A stretch of DNA of 64,000 nt from Bacteroidales bacterium (lineage in GTDB: Bacteria > Bacteroidota > Bacteroidia > Bacteroidales > F082). Position numbers and translations under genes: made by a program. The stretch lies in assembly GCA_024400305.1 (NCBI GenBank), contig JAKSMX010000001.1, positions 223,136 through 287,135 on the forward strand. Reading direction: 5' to 3'. Positions 46,544 to 54,364 of the stretch are shown here, piece by piece (position 1 is the stretch's first letter; each line of letters opens with the position of its first letter). Below the pieces are notes generated by a model, which was given only the letters and a program-made list of their open reading frames with translations, searched no databases and was not told the DNA's origin.

Positions 46544-47185
46544 ATGAAACACATTATTAAGAACATCCTGGTCATTGCCATGGTTGCGCTCGTTACTCTT
46601 GTTGGTGCAACCAGTTGCAAATCATCAGGCAAGATGTCAAAGAAAGAGTACAAAGCAAGAGTAGAACAGGCCAAGCAAGACCTCACAGCCATCATCGACG
46701 GCACCACAGCGTGGAGCTGCGACGAACAGCAGGCACGCCTTGATCAGATCAAGAAAATCGACTTCTCAAAGAAAAATCCGGAAGTTGCAGAGATGATTGA
46801 CAGAGCACAGGCAGCCATTGACGCCTGCAAAGCGGAACAGGCAAGACTCGCCGAGGAACGCAGACTCGCCGAGGAACGCAGATTGAGAGAGATGGAAGAG
46901 ATGAACAAGCCAAAGACAGGCATTGAAGACTTCCTTCTCCAGATTGCAAACGCGAAAGATGTCAACGTGGCCAACAGAGCCATCAACGAGGCACTCAAAC
47001 TCTTCAAGTCGGCAGACACACCGGTCCTCATCCTCATCAACAACTACGGTGACTATGACAAACCTACCACAGCCGAGAAGTACCTCAACTACATCAAAGA
47101 CCAGAAGAAGGTCGGCGTGAAAGTCAACAACGTCAAAATGGAAAACGGTAAAATTTCAGAACTTGAATTAAAAGTCGCTAAATAA
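46544..47185 (+). CDS. Exported lipoprotein of unknown function, LRR operon gene 1
   Basis: 213 residues. The signal peptide ends in VGATSC, a lipobox, so it is probably lipid-anchored. The mature part is helical and charged: KMSKKEYKARVEQAKQDL, then a coiled-coil stretch with two copies of RLAEERR (about 100-115), and a globular C-terminal part (TGIEDFLLQIANAKDVN, NAALKLF-like ALKLFKSADTPVLILINNY) ending in two strands VGVKVNNVKMENGKISELEL. The repeat around RLAEERR is encoded by a direct duplication of 18 bases (46849-46884). No family is recognised. First gene of an operon with three further exported proteins. Confidence 0.8.
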   Translation: MKHIIKNILVIAMVALVTLVGATSCKSSGKMSKKEYKARVEQAKQDLTAIIDGTTAWSCDEQQARLDQIKKIDFSKKNPEVAEMIDRAQAAIDACKAEQARLAEERRLAEERRLREMEEMNKPKTGIEDFLLQIANAKDVNVANRAINEALKLFKSADTPVLILINNYGDYDKPTTAEKYLNYIKDQKKVGVKVNNVKMENGKISELELKVAK

Positions 47186-47193
47186 GAACAGTT

Positions 47194-47778
47194 ATGAAAA
47201 AGATATTATTTGCATTAGCATTTGCATTTTTTGCACTTACAGGTTTCCAGTCATTCGCACAGGAACCAGAATTGACACCGGAACGCAAGCATGACATCGA
47301 CAGCCTCGCACTCGAAAAAGTCCGCGACTTGTCAAAATACGTGAAAATCGTCGGTTCAAAAGACACTCCTTGGAGTGAAGCAAACAGGGTCATCGACCGT
47401 GCCGAAGAACTTTTCGCACCAGATGCGGAAATCGGTGTCTCATCACTCGCAAAGACAAAGATTGAATATTACAAAGTACGTCAGTACCTCGAAAGATTGA
47501 TGCGCCTCAACTACGACCGCGTTGAAATCGATTGGTACAAGATTCAGTATGTATCTGATTTACAGCGTCAACCTGACGGCACATACGTCGGTGTGATCAC
47601 GGTCTTCCAGACATTCAAAGGCTACGACGCAGAAGGCAGACTCGTTTATCAGGACACGACAAAGAAAGACATCACAGTATATGTAAAGCGCAAGGAAGCA
47701 CAGATCGGCGGCCGTCTCATCGGCTTCTGGGATGTTATGCTCGGCGACATGAGAGTTAAAGAAACAGCATTGAAGTAA
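47194..47778 (+). CDS. Exported protein of unknown function, LRR operon gene 2
   Basis: 194 residues; the signal peptide (ILFALAFAFFALTGFQSFAQ) is cleaved near residue 23. The mature protein first has a helical part (LTPERKHDIDSLALEKV, SEANRVIDRAEELFAP) and then strands that look like a small alpha+beta, NTF2-like fold (YVGVITVFQTFKGYDAEGR, DITVYVKRKEAQIGG, FWDVMLGDMRVKE). No known family assigned. The spacing of 8 bases to gene 1 and the TAATG overlap with gene 3 show co-translation. Confidence 0.8.
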   Translation: MKKILFALAFAFFALTGFQSFAQEPELTPERKHDIDSLALEKVRDLSKYVKIVGSKDTPWSEANRVIDRAEELFAPDAEIGVSSLAKTKIEYYKVRQYLERLMRLNYDRVEIDWYKIQYVSDLQRQPDGTYVGVITVFQTFKGYDAEGRLVYQDTTKKDITVYVKRKEAQIGGRLIGFWDVMLGDMRVKETALK

Positions 47779-48632
47779 TGAAAGCATTTTCGAGATTTTT
47801 CGGGTTCTTATTATTATTGACATCATTCCAAAGAGTTGACGCTCAAGTAATAACAGGTAGTCTTGGCGATTTCCAGATGGATGAAACCGCACTTTACACA
47901 ATGACAAAGCAAATGAGTCAGTTCATCAGCCGTTTCAACTATGAGGAAGACCAATACGGCACTAAAATTGACCCGAAAAGCCCCGATTATCACAATGCAG
48001 ACAAGCGCAAGACCGTCCTGCCGTTGTTGTTTGACATGGACAATCCAAGAACGGCAGGCAGTCTCCGCGATTATTTCATCGAAGACCTCACCAAGAAAAA
48101 CGCACAAAACCTCGAGTTCCTCGGCGGAAGATGGTTCGCTGAAGTGTCGGCCAGATTCATCTGGAAAGGCCAACCTGTTGACATCAGCATGATAATGGCC
48201 ATCGAAAAGGAAGGACTCGGCTCCAAATGGGTGATTTCCAATGTGTTCTTCAATGAATTTCAGCAGATGTTCCCGCAAGGCGAACTCGCTGAAAGAGAAA
48301 AACATTTCCTGCACCCGATGAGTCATGAACTTGATTTCATGAACATTTACAAAATTTTCAATGACCCGCAAATCATTGAATATTATGCATCTACAAAATA
48401 CCAGCCCGATTATCTCACCTTATTCTTCTACGAAATAAAACTTGGCAACCTCGTCTTCGACAGCGTTGACAAGGTCAAGTTCCACATTTTCCAAATAAAT
48501 AACTGGTATTTTGAAGTTTCATGGTTTAACCGAACGGGATATAATTCAGGCTGGCTGATATCCAATTTGGTTTATCTCGATGAAGCTGAAAAACAAACAC
48601 TTTTGAAAATTTATCAACCTGACCAATATTAG
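47778..48632 (+). CDS. Exported protein of unknown function, LRR operon gene 3
   Basis: 284 residues with a signal peptide ending in RVDAQ (about 23). The mature region is aromatic-rich, with GRWFAEVSARFIWKGQPVDI and FHIFQINNWYFEVSWFN, suggesting two beta-rich NTF2-like halves; WVISNVFFNEFQ and WLISNLVYLDE are near-duplicate strands about 120 residues apart, evidence of internal duplication. No catalytic motif is seen. Start overlaps the stop of gene 2; the LRR gene follows after 14 bases. Confidence 0.8.
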   Translation: MKAFSRFFGFLLLLTSFQRVDAQVITGSLGDFQMDETALYTMTKQMSQFISRFNYEEDQYGTKIDPKSPDYHNADKRKTVLPLLFDMDNPRTAGSLRDYFIEDLTKKNAQNLEFLGGRWFAEVSARFIWKGQPVDISMIMAIEKEGLGSKWVISNVFFNEFQQMFPQGELAEREKHFLHPMSHELDFMNIYKIFNDPQIIEYYASTKYQPDYLTLFFYEIKLGNLVFDSVDKVKFHIFQINNWYFEVSWFNRTGYNSGWLISNLVYLDEAEKQTLLKIYQPDQY

Positions 48633-48646
48633 GCAAAGTTAAAAAA

Positions 48647-51181
48647 ATGAAGAGATTTTTATTGTTTTCCGCAGCTATATTACTGTGTATCAATATATCT
48701 GCACAGAAAAAAGGAAGTCAGTCGGATAAAAACATTCAAGAATACAAGGAACAGATCAACGTGATGGTGAAATATCTTGAAGACACATTCACTTTCATCG
48801 GCGATCCGGAAAACACGACACAAGAAAAAGACATCATCTTCCGCGAAAGCTATCTGAAAATATTCAAGGATGAAGACGTTCAGATAGAAGACGACCTCGA
48901 CCAAAATCGCAGAACATCAATAAACAAAGACATTCAGGCGTATCTCAAGGATATTGATTTCTTTTTCAAAGACATAAAGTTTTCATTCAAAGTCGAGAAA
49001 ATCGAAGCGAAAACCAACGACAATGACGGCACATATTTCCTCGTGACCACGATGAGGACGATGAACGGCCACAACATTTCCGGCGACACCGTCAACGACA
49101 GACGCAAACGTTTCATGGAGATAAATCTTGACCCTTTCAAAAAAGAACTTAAGATAGCAAGCATATATACCACCAAACCAAATGTCACGGAAGAACTCAG
49201 GAACTGGTGGAACAGAATGCCTTTGGCATGGAAACAATATTTCGGCGAAAACAACTTCATTTTCGACACAATCGAAATAAAAAACCTGCACCATATTTAC
49301 CTTGACTCAATCGTCATAAACACATCTGTTGACGACAGTGTCATTGAAAAGACAATCGCCGCCGACATGCCGACAGTTTATTCAGCATTGACGACGCTGT
49401 CAAAAACAACCGATATCGACATCAGCTACAACACTGATATTCATAGTCTTGACCCACTTCTTGAAATGTCGGACATCCTGGTTTTAGATTGCTCAAACAC
49501 TGACATCAACGACATTTCACCTATCAGAAACCTAAGCAAAATAAGAAACGTCAACATAAGCAACACCATGATTGACGACATCTCAAGCCTGAAATACAAC
49601 AGCGACATGACAGCGTTCAGAGCCGACAACACAAGTTTGACAAACATTGAAACGGTTGCATGTTTCAGCCAGTTGAACACGCTTTCGGTTTCCGGGAACA
49701 CGATCAACGATATCACACCTATTAATAACTGCGGGCAGCTTACATACCTCGACATTTCCGACACACAAGTCACATCGCTCGATTCCGTGATGATTTCGCC
49801 GAGTCTGCATTATCTCAACATCAGCAACACGGAAATTTCCGACCTCACCCCTGTCGGAAATCTTGAAGAACTGCAAGGTCTGAACATCGACAACACTCGT
49901 ATCACCGACCTGTCGCCTTTGTCTAACATGCACAAACTCAATGAAATCCAATGCAGCGACACTGACATTGCCGACATCATGCCTTTGAAAGACCTTCCCC
50001 ATCTCGTGAGAATTTATTGTGACAACACAAATGTTGACTCGGGAAAAGCCGGGGCGTTTTACAGAGCCAACGGCAACGTGATGGTGATTTTCGAGACTGC
50101 GACGCTTAAGACCTGGTGGGAGGAACTTCCGGTCTATTGGAAGAAAGCATTCATGAAACAGACAAACATCGGCATCGACCCGAGTCCTGAGGAGCTTCAC
50201 AGTCTGATTCAAATCAAGTCATTGGAAGTTGACCCGGCAATTCAGGATGCGACACCGGTCAGCAGACTGACAAATCTTGAAAGTCTCAACGTCGCCAATT
50301 CAAAAATCATTGATATTGAACCATTTAAAGGTCTTTTAAATCTGAAAAAATTCGATATGCAGAATACAAAGATCAAAGACCTGAAACCACTTGAAAATCT
50401 CAGTAATCTGCAAGAAGTAAACATCGAAAATACACTTGTTTCAGATCTCTCGCCTTTGAGTAATTCCAATAACTTATTGATTGTCAAGGCAGAAGACAGC
50501 AAGGTCAACGACAGCACAGTGTTTGGCCTGAAAGTCGCCCAACCTCAGGTCACAGTGATTTATCAGACGAAAAAACTCGAACTTTGGTGGAAGACACTCA
50601 ATGAAAATTGGCGTGAAATCTTCAAAAACTATGTCAACGTGGATTCAAACCCGAAGCCGGAGCAGCTGCAGCAAGTCGCCGACATCACAGAAATCAATGT
50701 CGATTCAGGGAAACATACAATTTACAGTCTGGAAGCATTATCAAAACTTCACTTTATCAAAAAGTTGATAATCAACGACAACCAATTGACCGACCTCAGT
50801 CCTCTCGCCGGAAAACGATTCCTCGAAGAATTGAGTGTCAGCGGAAACGCAATTGACAACATTCTCCCGCTCGCAGATGTCACGACTTTGAAATCGCTCG
50901 CATTGGAAAACACACTTGTCACCGACATAAACATTCTTGAGAACATGCATGAACTTAAGATTTTGAATATCGCCGGCACTAATGTCAAAAACATAAAGAT
51001 TTTGGTTAACTGCGAAAAACTCGAGGAACTGAACATCGCAAACACACCGATCAAGTCGTTGTCATCAGTTCAAAACATCAATACCTTGAAGCACGTCAAG
51101 GCGTTCAACACAAAAGTGAAGAAAAAAGACGTTGACGCATTGAGGTCAACGCACAGAGACATAAACATTGTATATTATTAG
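48647..51181 (+). CDS. Exported leucine-rich-repeat protein with three W-modules
   Basis: 844 residues, signal peptide to about residue 20 (LCINISAQ). The first 170 residues contain an NTF2-like stretch related in style to genes 2 and 3. LRRs of the internalin-like 22-residue class (LNISNTEISDLTPVGNLEEL, LNIDNTRITDLSPLSNM) occur in blocks of about 245-460, 530-630 and 690-825. Between or before the blocks lies a recurring module with two Trp and a following Trp-Lys/Arg...Phe: NWWNRMPLAWKQYF (about 186), TWWEELPVYWKKAF (about 487), LWWKTLNENWREIF (about 644). Each later LRR block opens after such a module and closes with a strand like MVIFET, VTVIYQT or INIVYY. No T9SS domain. Presumed protein-binding surface; partner unknown. 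Confidence 0.85.
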   Translation: MKRFLLFSAAILLCINISAQKKGSQSDKNIQEYKEQINVMVKYLEDTFTFIGDPENTTQEKDIIFRESYLKIFKDEDVQIEDDLDQNRRTSINKDIQAYLKDIDFFFKDIKFSFKVEKIEAKTNDNDGTYFLVTTMRTMNGHNISGDTVNDRRKRFMEINLDPFKKELKIASIYTTKPNVTEELRNWWNRMPLAWKQYFGENNFIFDTIEIKNLHHIYLDSIVINTSVDDSVIEKTIAADMPTVYSALTTLSKTTDIDISYNTDIHSLDPLLEMSDILVLDCSNTDINDISPIRNLSKIRNVNISNTMIDDISSLKYNSDMTAFRADNTSLTNIETVACFSQLNTLSVSGNTINDITPINNCGQLTYLDISDTQVTSLDSVMISPSLHYLNISNTEISDLTPVGNLEELQGLNIDNTRITDLSPLSNMHKLNEIQCSDTDIADIMPLKDLPHLVRIYCDNTNVDSGKAGAFYRANGNVMVIFETATLKTWWEELPVYWKKAFMKQTNIGIDPSPEELHSLIQIKSLEVDPAIQDATPVSRLTNLESLNVANSKIIDIEPFKGLLNLKKFDMQNTKIKDLKPLENLSNLQEVNIENTLVSDLSPLSNSNNLLIVKAEDSKVNDSTVFGLKVAQPQVTVIYQTKKLELWWKTLNENWREIFKNYVNVDSNPKPEQLQQVADITEINVDSGKHTIYSLEALSKLHFIKKLIINDNQLTDLSPLAGKRFLEELSVSGNAIDNILPLADVTTLKSLALENTLVTDINILENMHELKILNIAGTNVKNIKILVNCEKLEELNIANTPIKSLSSVQNINTLKHVKAFNTKVKKKDVDALRSTHRDINIVYY

Positions 51182-51217
51182 GATTCAATAACATACAATC
51201 AAAAAAACACAGGTGAT

Positions 51218-52120
51218 TTATTTCACCCAAGTTACAGGGAAACCGTTCGCGTCCATGAAGCGTTCGGTTTCTTCTTTATTATCCGAGAATCCGAGGAAAA
51301 ACCCGCCGCCGCCTGAACCGCATATCTTAATCTGAAAATGCATCTTTTCACGTTTCACGAAAAATAACGGCTTCATTTTTTCCGTTACCATTGGTTCAAA
51401 CAGAACTGTTTGATAATAAGACAGATACGTCAGGTTATTAAAAAATTTATCCATATCGCCGGAGACAAGTGAGTTTATGCAACGTCCGACAAACGGCAAG
51501 TACAAATCTTCGTATGCCTTGAGGAAACGCGGATTATTACGCTGCTCCTTAAAATAATTCACCAATGTCTTTGTGTCTGACTTGATCTTGCTGTCGATGA
51601 GAAAAACATGCAGATTTTCAGGTAAAAAGTCATCTCCGAGTATATTAACATTCATCTTTTCGTCAAGGATGAAAGGCTTTCCAAGAAAACATTGAAGCGG
51701 ATCGAGCCCGGAGCTGCTCCCATGGAAGCAGTCTTCCATTTTTCCGAGAAACTTCTTGAGTTCAATCAGATCCTCAATTTCCTCACCGTGAAACCGATCG
51801 TAAACAGCAGCCGTAAAAGCCCCGGAGCTGCCCACACCATATCCGGTTGGAATATTTGAATCAAGGAAAAGACCTTTTTTCAGCTCGGCCTTTAGTTTCG
51901 CCATATCAATATGATCCCTAAAGTATTCATTATCATCAAGATATTTTGCAAAAACATGAAAACCTCTATTTGAGGAATAATTTTTTTTACCAGGATTTCG
52001 CCAAATATAGTCCCAATGAGCCGAACGTGAATACAAAGGCATCAAAAGTGCCGACGAACCATAAATCATTGAATATTCGCCGAATAGAATTACTTTTCCG
52101 TAATAATTTTTAATCTCCAT
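51218..52120 (-). CDS. Mevalonate kinase (GHMP family)
   Basis: 300 residues. GHMP marks: KVILFGEYSMIYGSSAL (9-25), the ATP loop PTGYGVGSSGAFTAAVYD (about 91-108), FHGSSSGLDPLQCFLGKP (about 132-149) and the C-terminal CGSGGGGFFLG (about 270). The text agrees with Bacteroidetes-type mevalonate kinases rather than homoserine or galactokinase. It phosphorylates mevalonate in the cytosol. It is 8 bases downstream of the decarboxylase gene and convergent with the LRR operon. Confidence 0.88.
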   Translation of the reverse strand: MEIKNYYGKVILFGEYSMIYGSSALLMPLYSRSAHWDYIWRNPGKKNYSSNRGFHVFAKYLDDNEYFRDHIDMAKLKAELKKGLFLDSNIPTGYGVGSSGAFTAAVYDRFHGEEIEDLIELKKFLGKMEDCFHGSSSGLDPLQCFLGKPFILDEKMNVNILGDDFLPENLHVFLIDSKIKSDTKTLVNYFKEQRNNPRFLKAYEDLYLPFVGRCINSLVSGDMDKFFNNLTYLSYYQTVLFEPMVTEKMKPLFFVKREKMHFQIKICGSGGGGFFLGFSDNKEETERFMDANGFPVTWVK

Positions 52121-52128
52121 CTTAAAAG

Positions 52129-53154
52129 CTAAAAACCTTTTACAATATCACTAATATATTGGTTATCAACGCAATAATATTTTAATTTCGTTTCAACAAA
52201 AGCACTGACTTTTTCATTGAATTCATCTGGAAAGAGAAGATGGACATTCGGTCCGGCATCAAGGGTGAAACAAACAGGAATATGTGTTTTTTCCCTGAAT
52301 CTATGAATTTCATCAATGATTTTCAAGGTGTTAGGCTCCACGAGTTTGTACGGAGGATTTGAAGTGGCCATCAATTCATGAAGTTGTACGGCTTCAGATT
52401 CGGCTATGTCAATAAACGCTGTCAGATCGCCGGTACGAAGTGCCTCAAGCAGCCGCTGCGTGTTATGACGCGCCGTGAGGTAACGTTTTTCAGCCAATGG
52501 ATGGCCTTCCATCAAAGCATGTCCGACGCGGCTCGAAACGCTCTTCTCCTTATTGGAAACTATCAGGATTGTGTCGTGATAAGTTTTGAAAACCGGTGCC
52601 GTCATATCTCCCAATGGAACGGCATATTCATCGGAACTATCTGAAACACAAGACGTTTCGCCCCACAATGCCATTACAGGATATACCGAACGCGATGCAC
52701 TTCCTGAAGCCAGCCGCGCCAGCATTGAAGCACGGCGTAGATCCAAAGGCGTCTCATCGTTTTCCAAAGCCTTTTCCAACTTTAAAAGACAAAGCACCAA
52801 TGCGCTCATCGATGAAGCACTCGAAGCTATGCCTGACGAATGCGGAAACGAATTTCTGCTTTCAACTTTCAAATGAGAAAATATATCGGTGTCAAAACGA
52901 TATAATCCGCCGTGTTTTTCCATGTATTTTTCAATTTTCTCCTTGAATTTCGGTGATTCCTTTCCTTCAAAAAGAAACTGCATCCCATTTTTCAAATCAG
53001 GGATGTACGTAACAGATGTCTCTGTATAACAATTACTTAAAGTAAAACTCACCGATGGATTATTAGGCAGTTGACAGCCATGTTTACCCCAATATTTCAC
53101 GATAGCAATGTTGGACGGAGATTTCGCCGTGACTAAAATTTCTTGCTTTTCCAT
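52129..53154 (-). CDS. mvaD: Mevalonate diphosphate decarboxylase
   Basis: 341 residues from the ATG at 53154 (TTG at 53160 is possible). Signature KSPSNIAIVKYWGKHG (11-26) with the catalytic-loop Lys, the ATP loop PHSSGIASSASSMSAL (about 106-121), SGSASRSVYPV with the conserved Arg (about 154), and LDAGPNVHLLFP with the catalytic Asp (about 297). It converts mevalonate 5-diphosphate to isopentenyl diphosphate with ATP. With the kinase downstream it forms a two-gene mevalonate operon; phosphomevalonate kinase and the upper pathway are not in this window. Confidence 0.93.
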   Translation of the reverse strand: MEKQEILVTAKSPSNIAIVKYWGKHGCQLPNNPSVSFTLSNCYTETSVTYIPDLKNGMQFLFEGKESPKFKEKIEKYMEKHGGLYRFDTDIFSHLKVESRNSFPHSSGIASSASSMSALVLCLLKLEKALENDETPLDLRRASMLARLASGSASRSVYPVMALWGETSCVSDSSDEYAVPLGDMTAPVFKTYHDTILIVSNKEKSVSSRVGHALMEGHPLAEKRYLTARHNTQRLLEALRTGDLTAFIDIAESEAVQLHELMATSNPPYKLVEPNTLKIIDEIHRFREKTHIPVCFTLDAGPNVHLLFPDEFNEKVSAFVETKLKYYCVDNQYISDIVKGF

Positions 53155-53171
53155 TGTCAATAATATTGGCG

Positions 53172-53179
53172 CAAAGATA
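53172..53179 (-). promoter_or_regulatory. Promoter -7 box of the mevalonate operon
   Basis: Minus-strand tatctttg, 17 bases before the ATG at 53154. Confidence 0.7.
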
Positions 53180-53260
53180 GCATTTTTTACCGAGATTTAT
53201 GACGTAAAATAATTTTTTTCGCAAACTCACGTTGAAAATGAAAACTCAAACATTATTTAT

Positions 53261-53268
53261 TAATTTTG
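53261..53268 (+). promoter_or_regulatory. Promoter -7 box of the DUF4837 gene
   Basis: taattttg; it decides for the ATG at 53292 over the longer frame from 53232. Confidence 0.7.
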
Positions 53269-53291
53269 CACCAAAATTTAAATTCGGGAAT

Positions 53292-54296
53292 ATGAAGAGA
53301 TTTAATTTGACAGTATTGATAATCACTTTGTTATCATTATTCACATCATGCACAGACAAACCGGTTCAGCAGAGCAAGGACCGCTCGGTGGGAGGCACTT
53401 CGGAGATTTTGTTCGTCACGCAGAACGAAGAACAGTGGAATGGATCGTTGGGCGAGGCAGTCCGCGGATATTTCGAGTCCGAGCAATACGGACTTCCGCA
53501 GCCGGAAAGAACCTTCAAAGTCGCAAACATCAACGCAGCGGCATTGAACGACATGTTCAAGAAGCACCGCAACCTCCTGATTGCCGAGATAAACCCGGAA
53601 CTCCCGAACCCGATAATAGAATCGGAGGACGACTGGATGGCGGCCCCGCAATATGTAATGAAAATAAAGGCGAAAGATACCGAAACATGGATAAAAGTCT
53701 TTGATTCACAAAAAGATAAGTTAAAAGACATTTTCGACAACAACGAGCGTGCGCGTCTTCTGAACTTCTACCGCCCGAACGCCAACACCGATGCCATGAA
53801 TGTCGTAAGCAAAAATTTCGGTTTCACCATGACAATTCCGAAAGACTTCTGCATCGCCGTTGACCGCAACGGGTACATGAGCATCACCAAGGACGCCGAG
53901 ACTAAGGAACTCATCATGAACCTGATAATCTATGAGCTACCTTACACTTCCGAATCCGATCTAAGCGAAACAAGACTTATACAAGTCCGCGACTCCGTTG
54001 TAGGCAAATACATCTCCGGCCCTGTTGACGGAAGCTATATGGTCACGGATCTGGAGTTTGTGAAACCGGCTTTCAAGACATTGCCTGACTTCCCGGCCGG
54101 ATACGCCGTTGAGATGCGCGGAATGTGGAACATGGTCAACGAATTCATGGCCGGACCTTTCGTCTCCTACACCATTGTCAACCCGGCACACAACAAACTC
54201 ATAACCGTCGAAGGCTTCGTCTATTATCCGAACAAAGAAAAACGCGATTATCTAAGACAGTTAGAATCAATAATTTACAGCATGAAATTCAATTAA
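53292..54296 (+). CDS. DUF4837 family lipoprotein
   Basis: 334 residues. The signal ends in LSLFTSC (lipobox, about 19). The mature region opens GGTSEILFVTQNEEQWNGSL and EAVRGYFESEQYGLPQPE, as in the Bacteroidetes DUF4837 family, followed by a second half (about 175-334) with FGFTMTIPKDFCIAVDRNG and FVSYTIVNPAHNKLITVEGFVYYP. Family members are outer-membrane-associated lipoproteins of unknown task. Faces the MltD-like gene across a two-way terminator. Confidence 0.85.
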   Translation: MKRFNLTVLIITLLSLFTSCTDKPVQQSKDRSVGGTSEILFVTQNEEQWNGSLGEAVRGYFESEQYGLPQPERTFKVANINAAALNDMFKKHRNLLIAEINPELPNPIIESEDDWMAAPQYVMKIKAKDTETWIKVFDSQKDKLKDIFDNNERARLLNFYRPNANTDAMNVVSKNFGFTMTIPKDFCIAVDRNGYMSITKDAETKELIMNLIIYELPYTSESDLSETRLIQVRDSVVGKYISGPVDGSYMVTDLEFVKPAFKTLPDFPAGYAVEMRGMWNMVNEFMAGPFVSYTIVNPAHNKLITVEGFVYYPNKEKRDYLRQLESIIYSMKFN

Positions 54297-54316
54297 GAAC
54301 TGCATTTACAAACAAG

Positions 54317-54354
54317 AAAAGCCCCGCATCAGACATTGTCAATGCGGGGCTTTT
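54317..54354. terminator. Bidirectional terminator, DUF4837 and MltD-like genes
   Basis: Perfect 13-bp stem aaaagccccgcat / atgcggggctttt with a 12-base loop; A before and T after the G/C core make it work on both strands. It lies between two convergent genes. Confidence 0.93.
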
Positions 54355-54364
54355 CAGTAACTAC

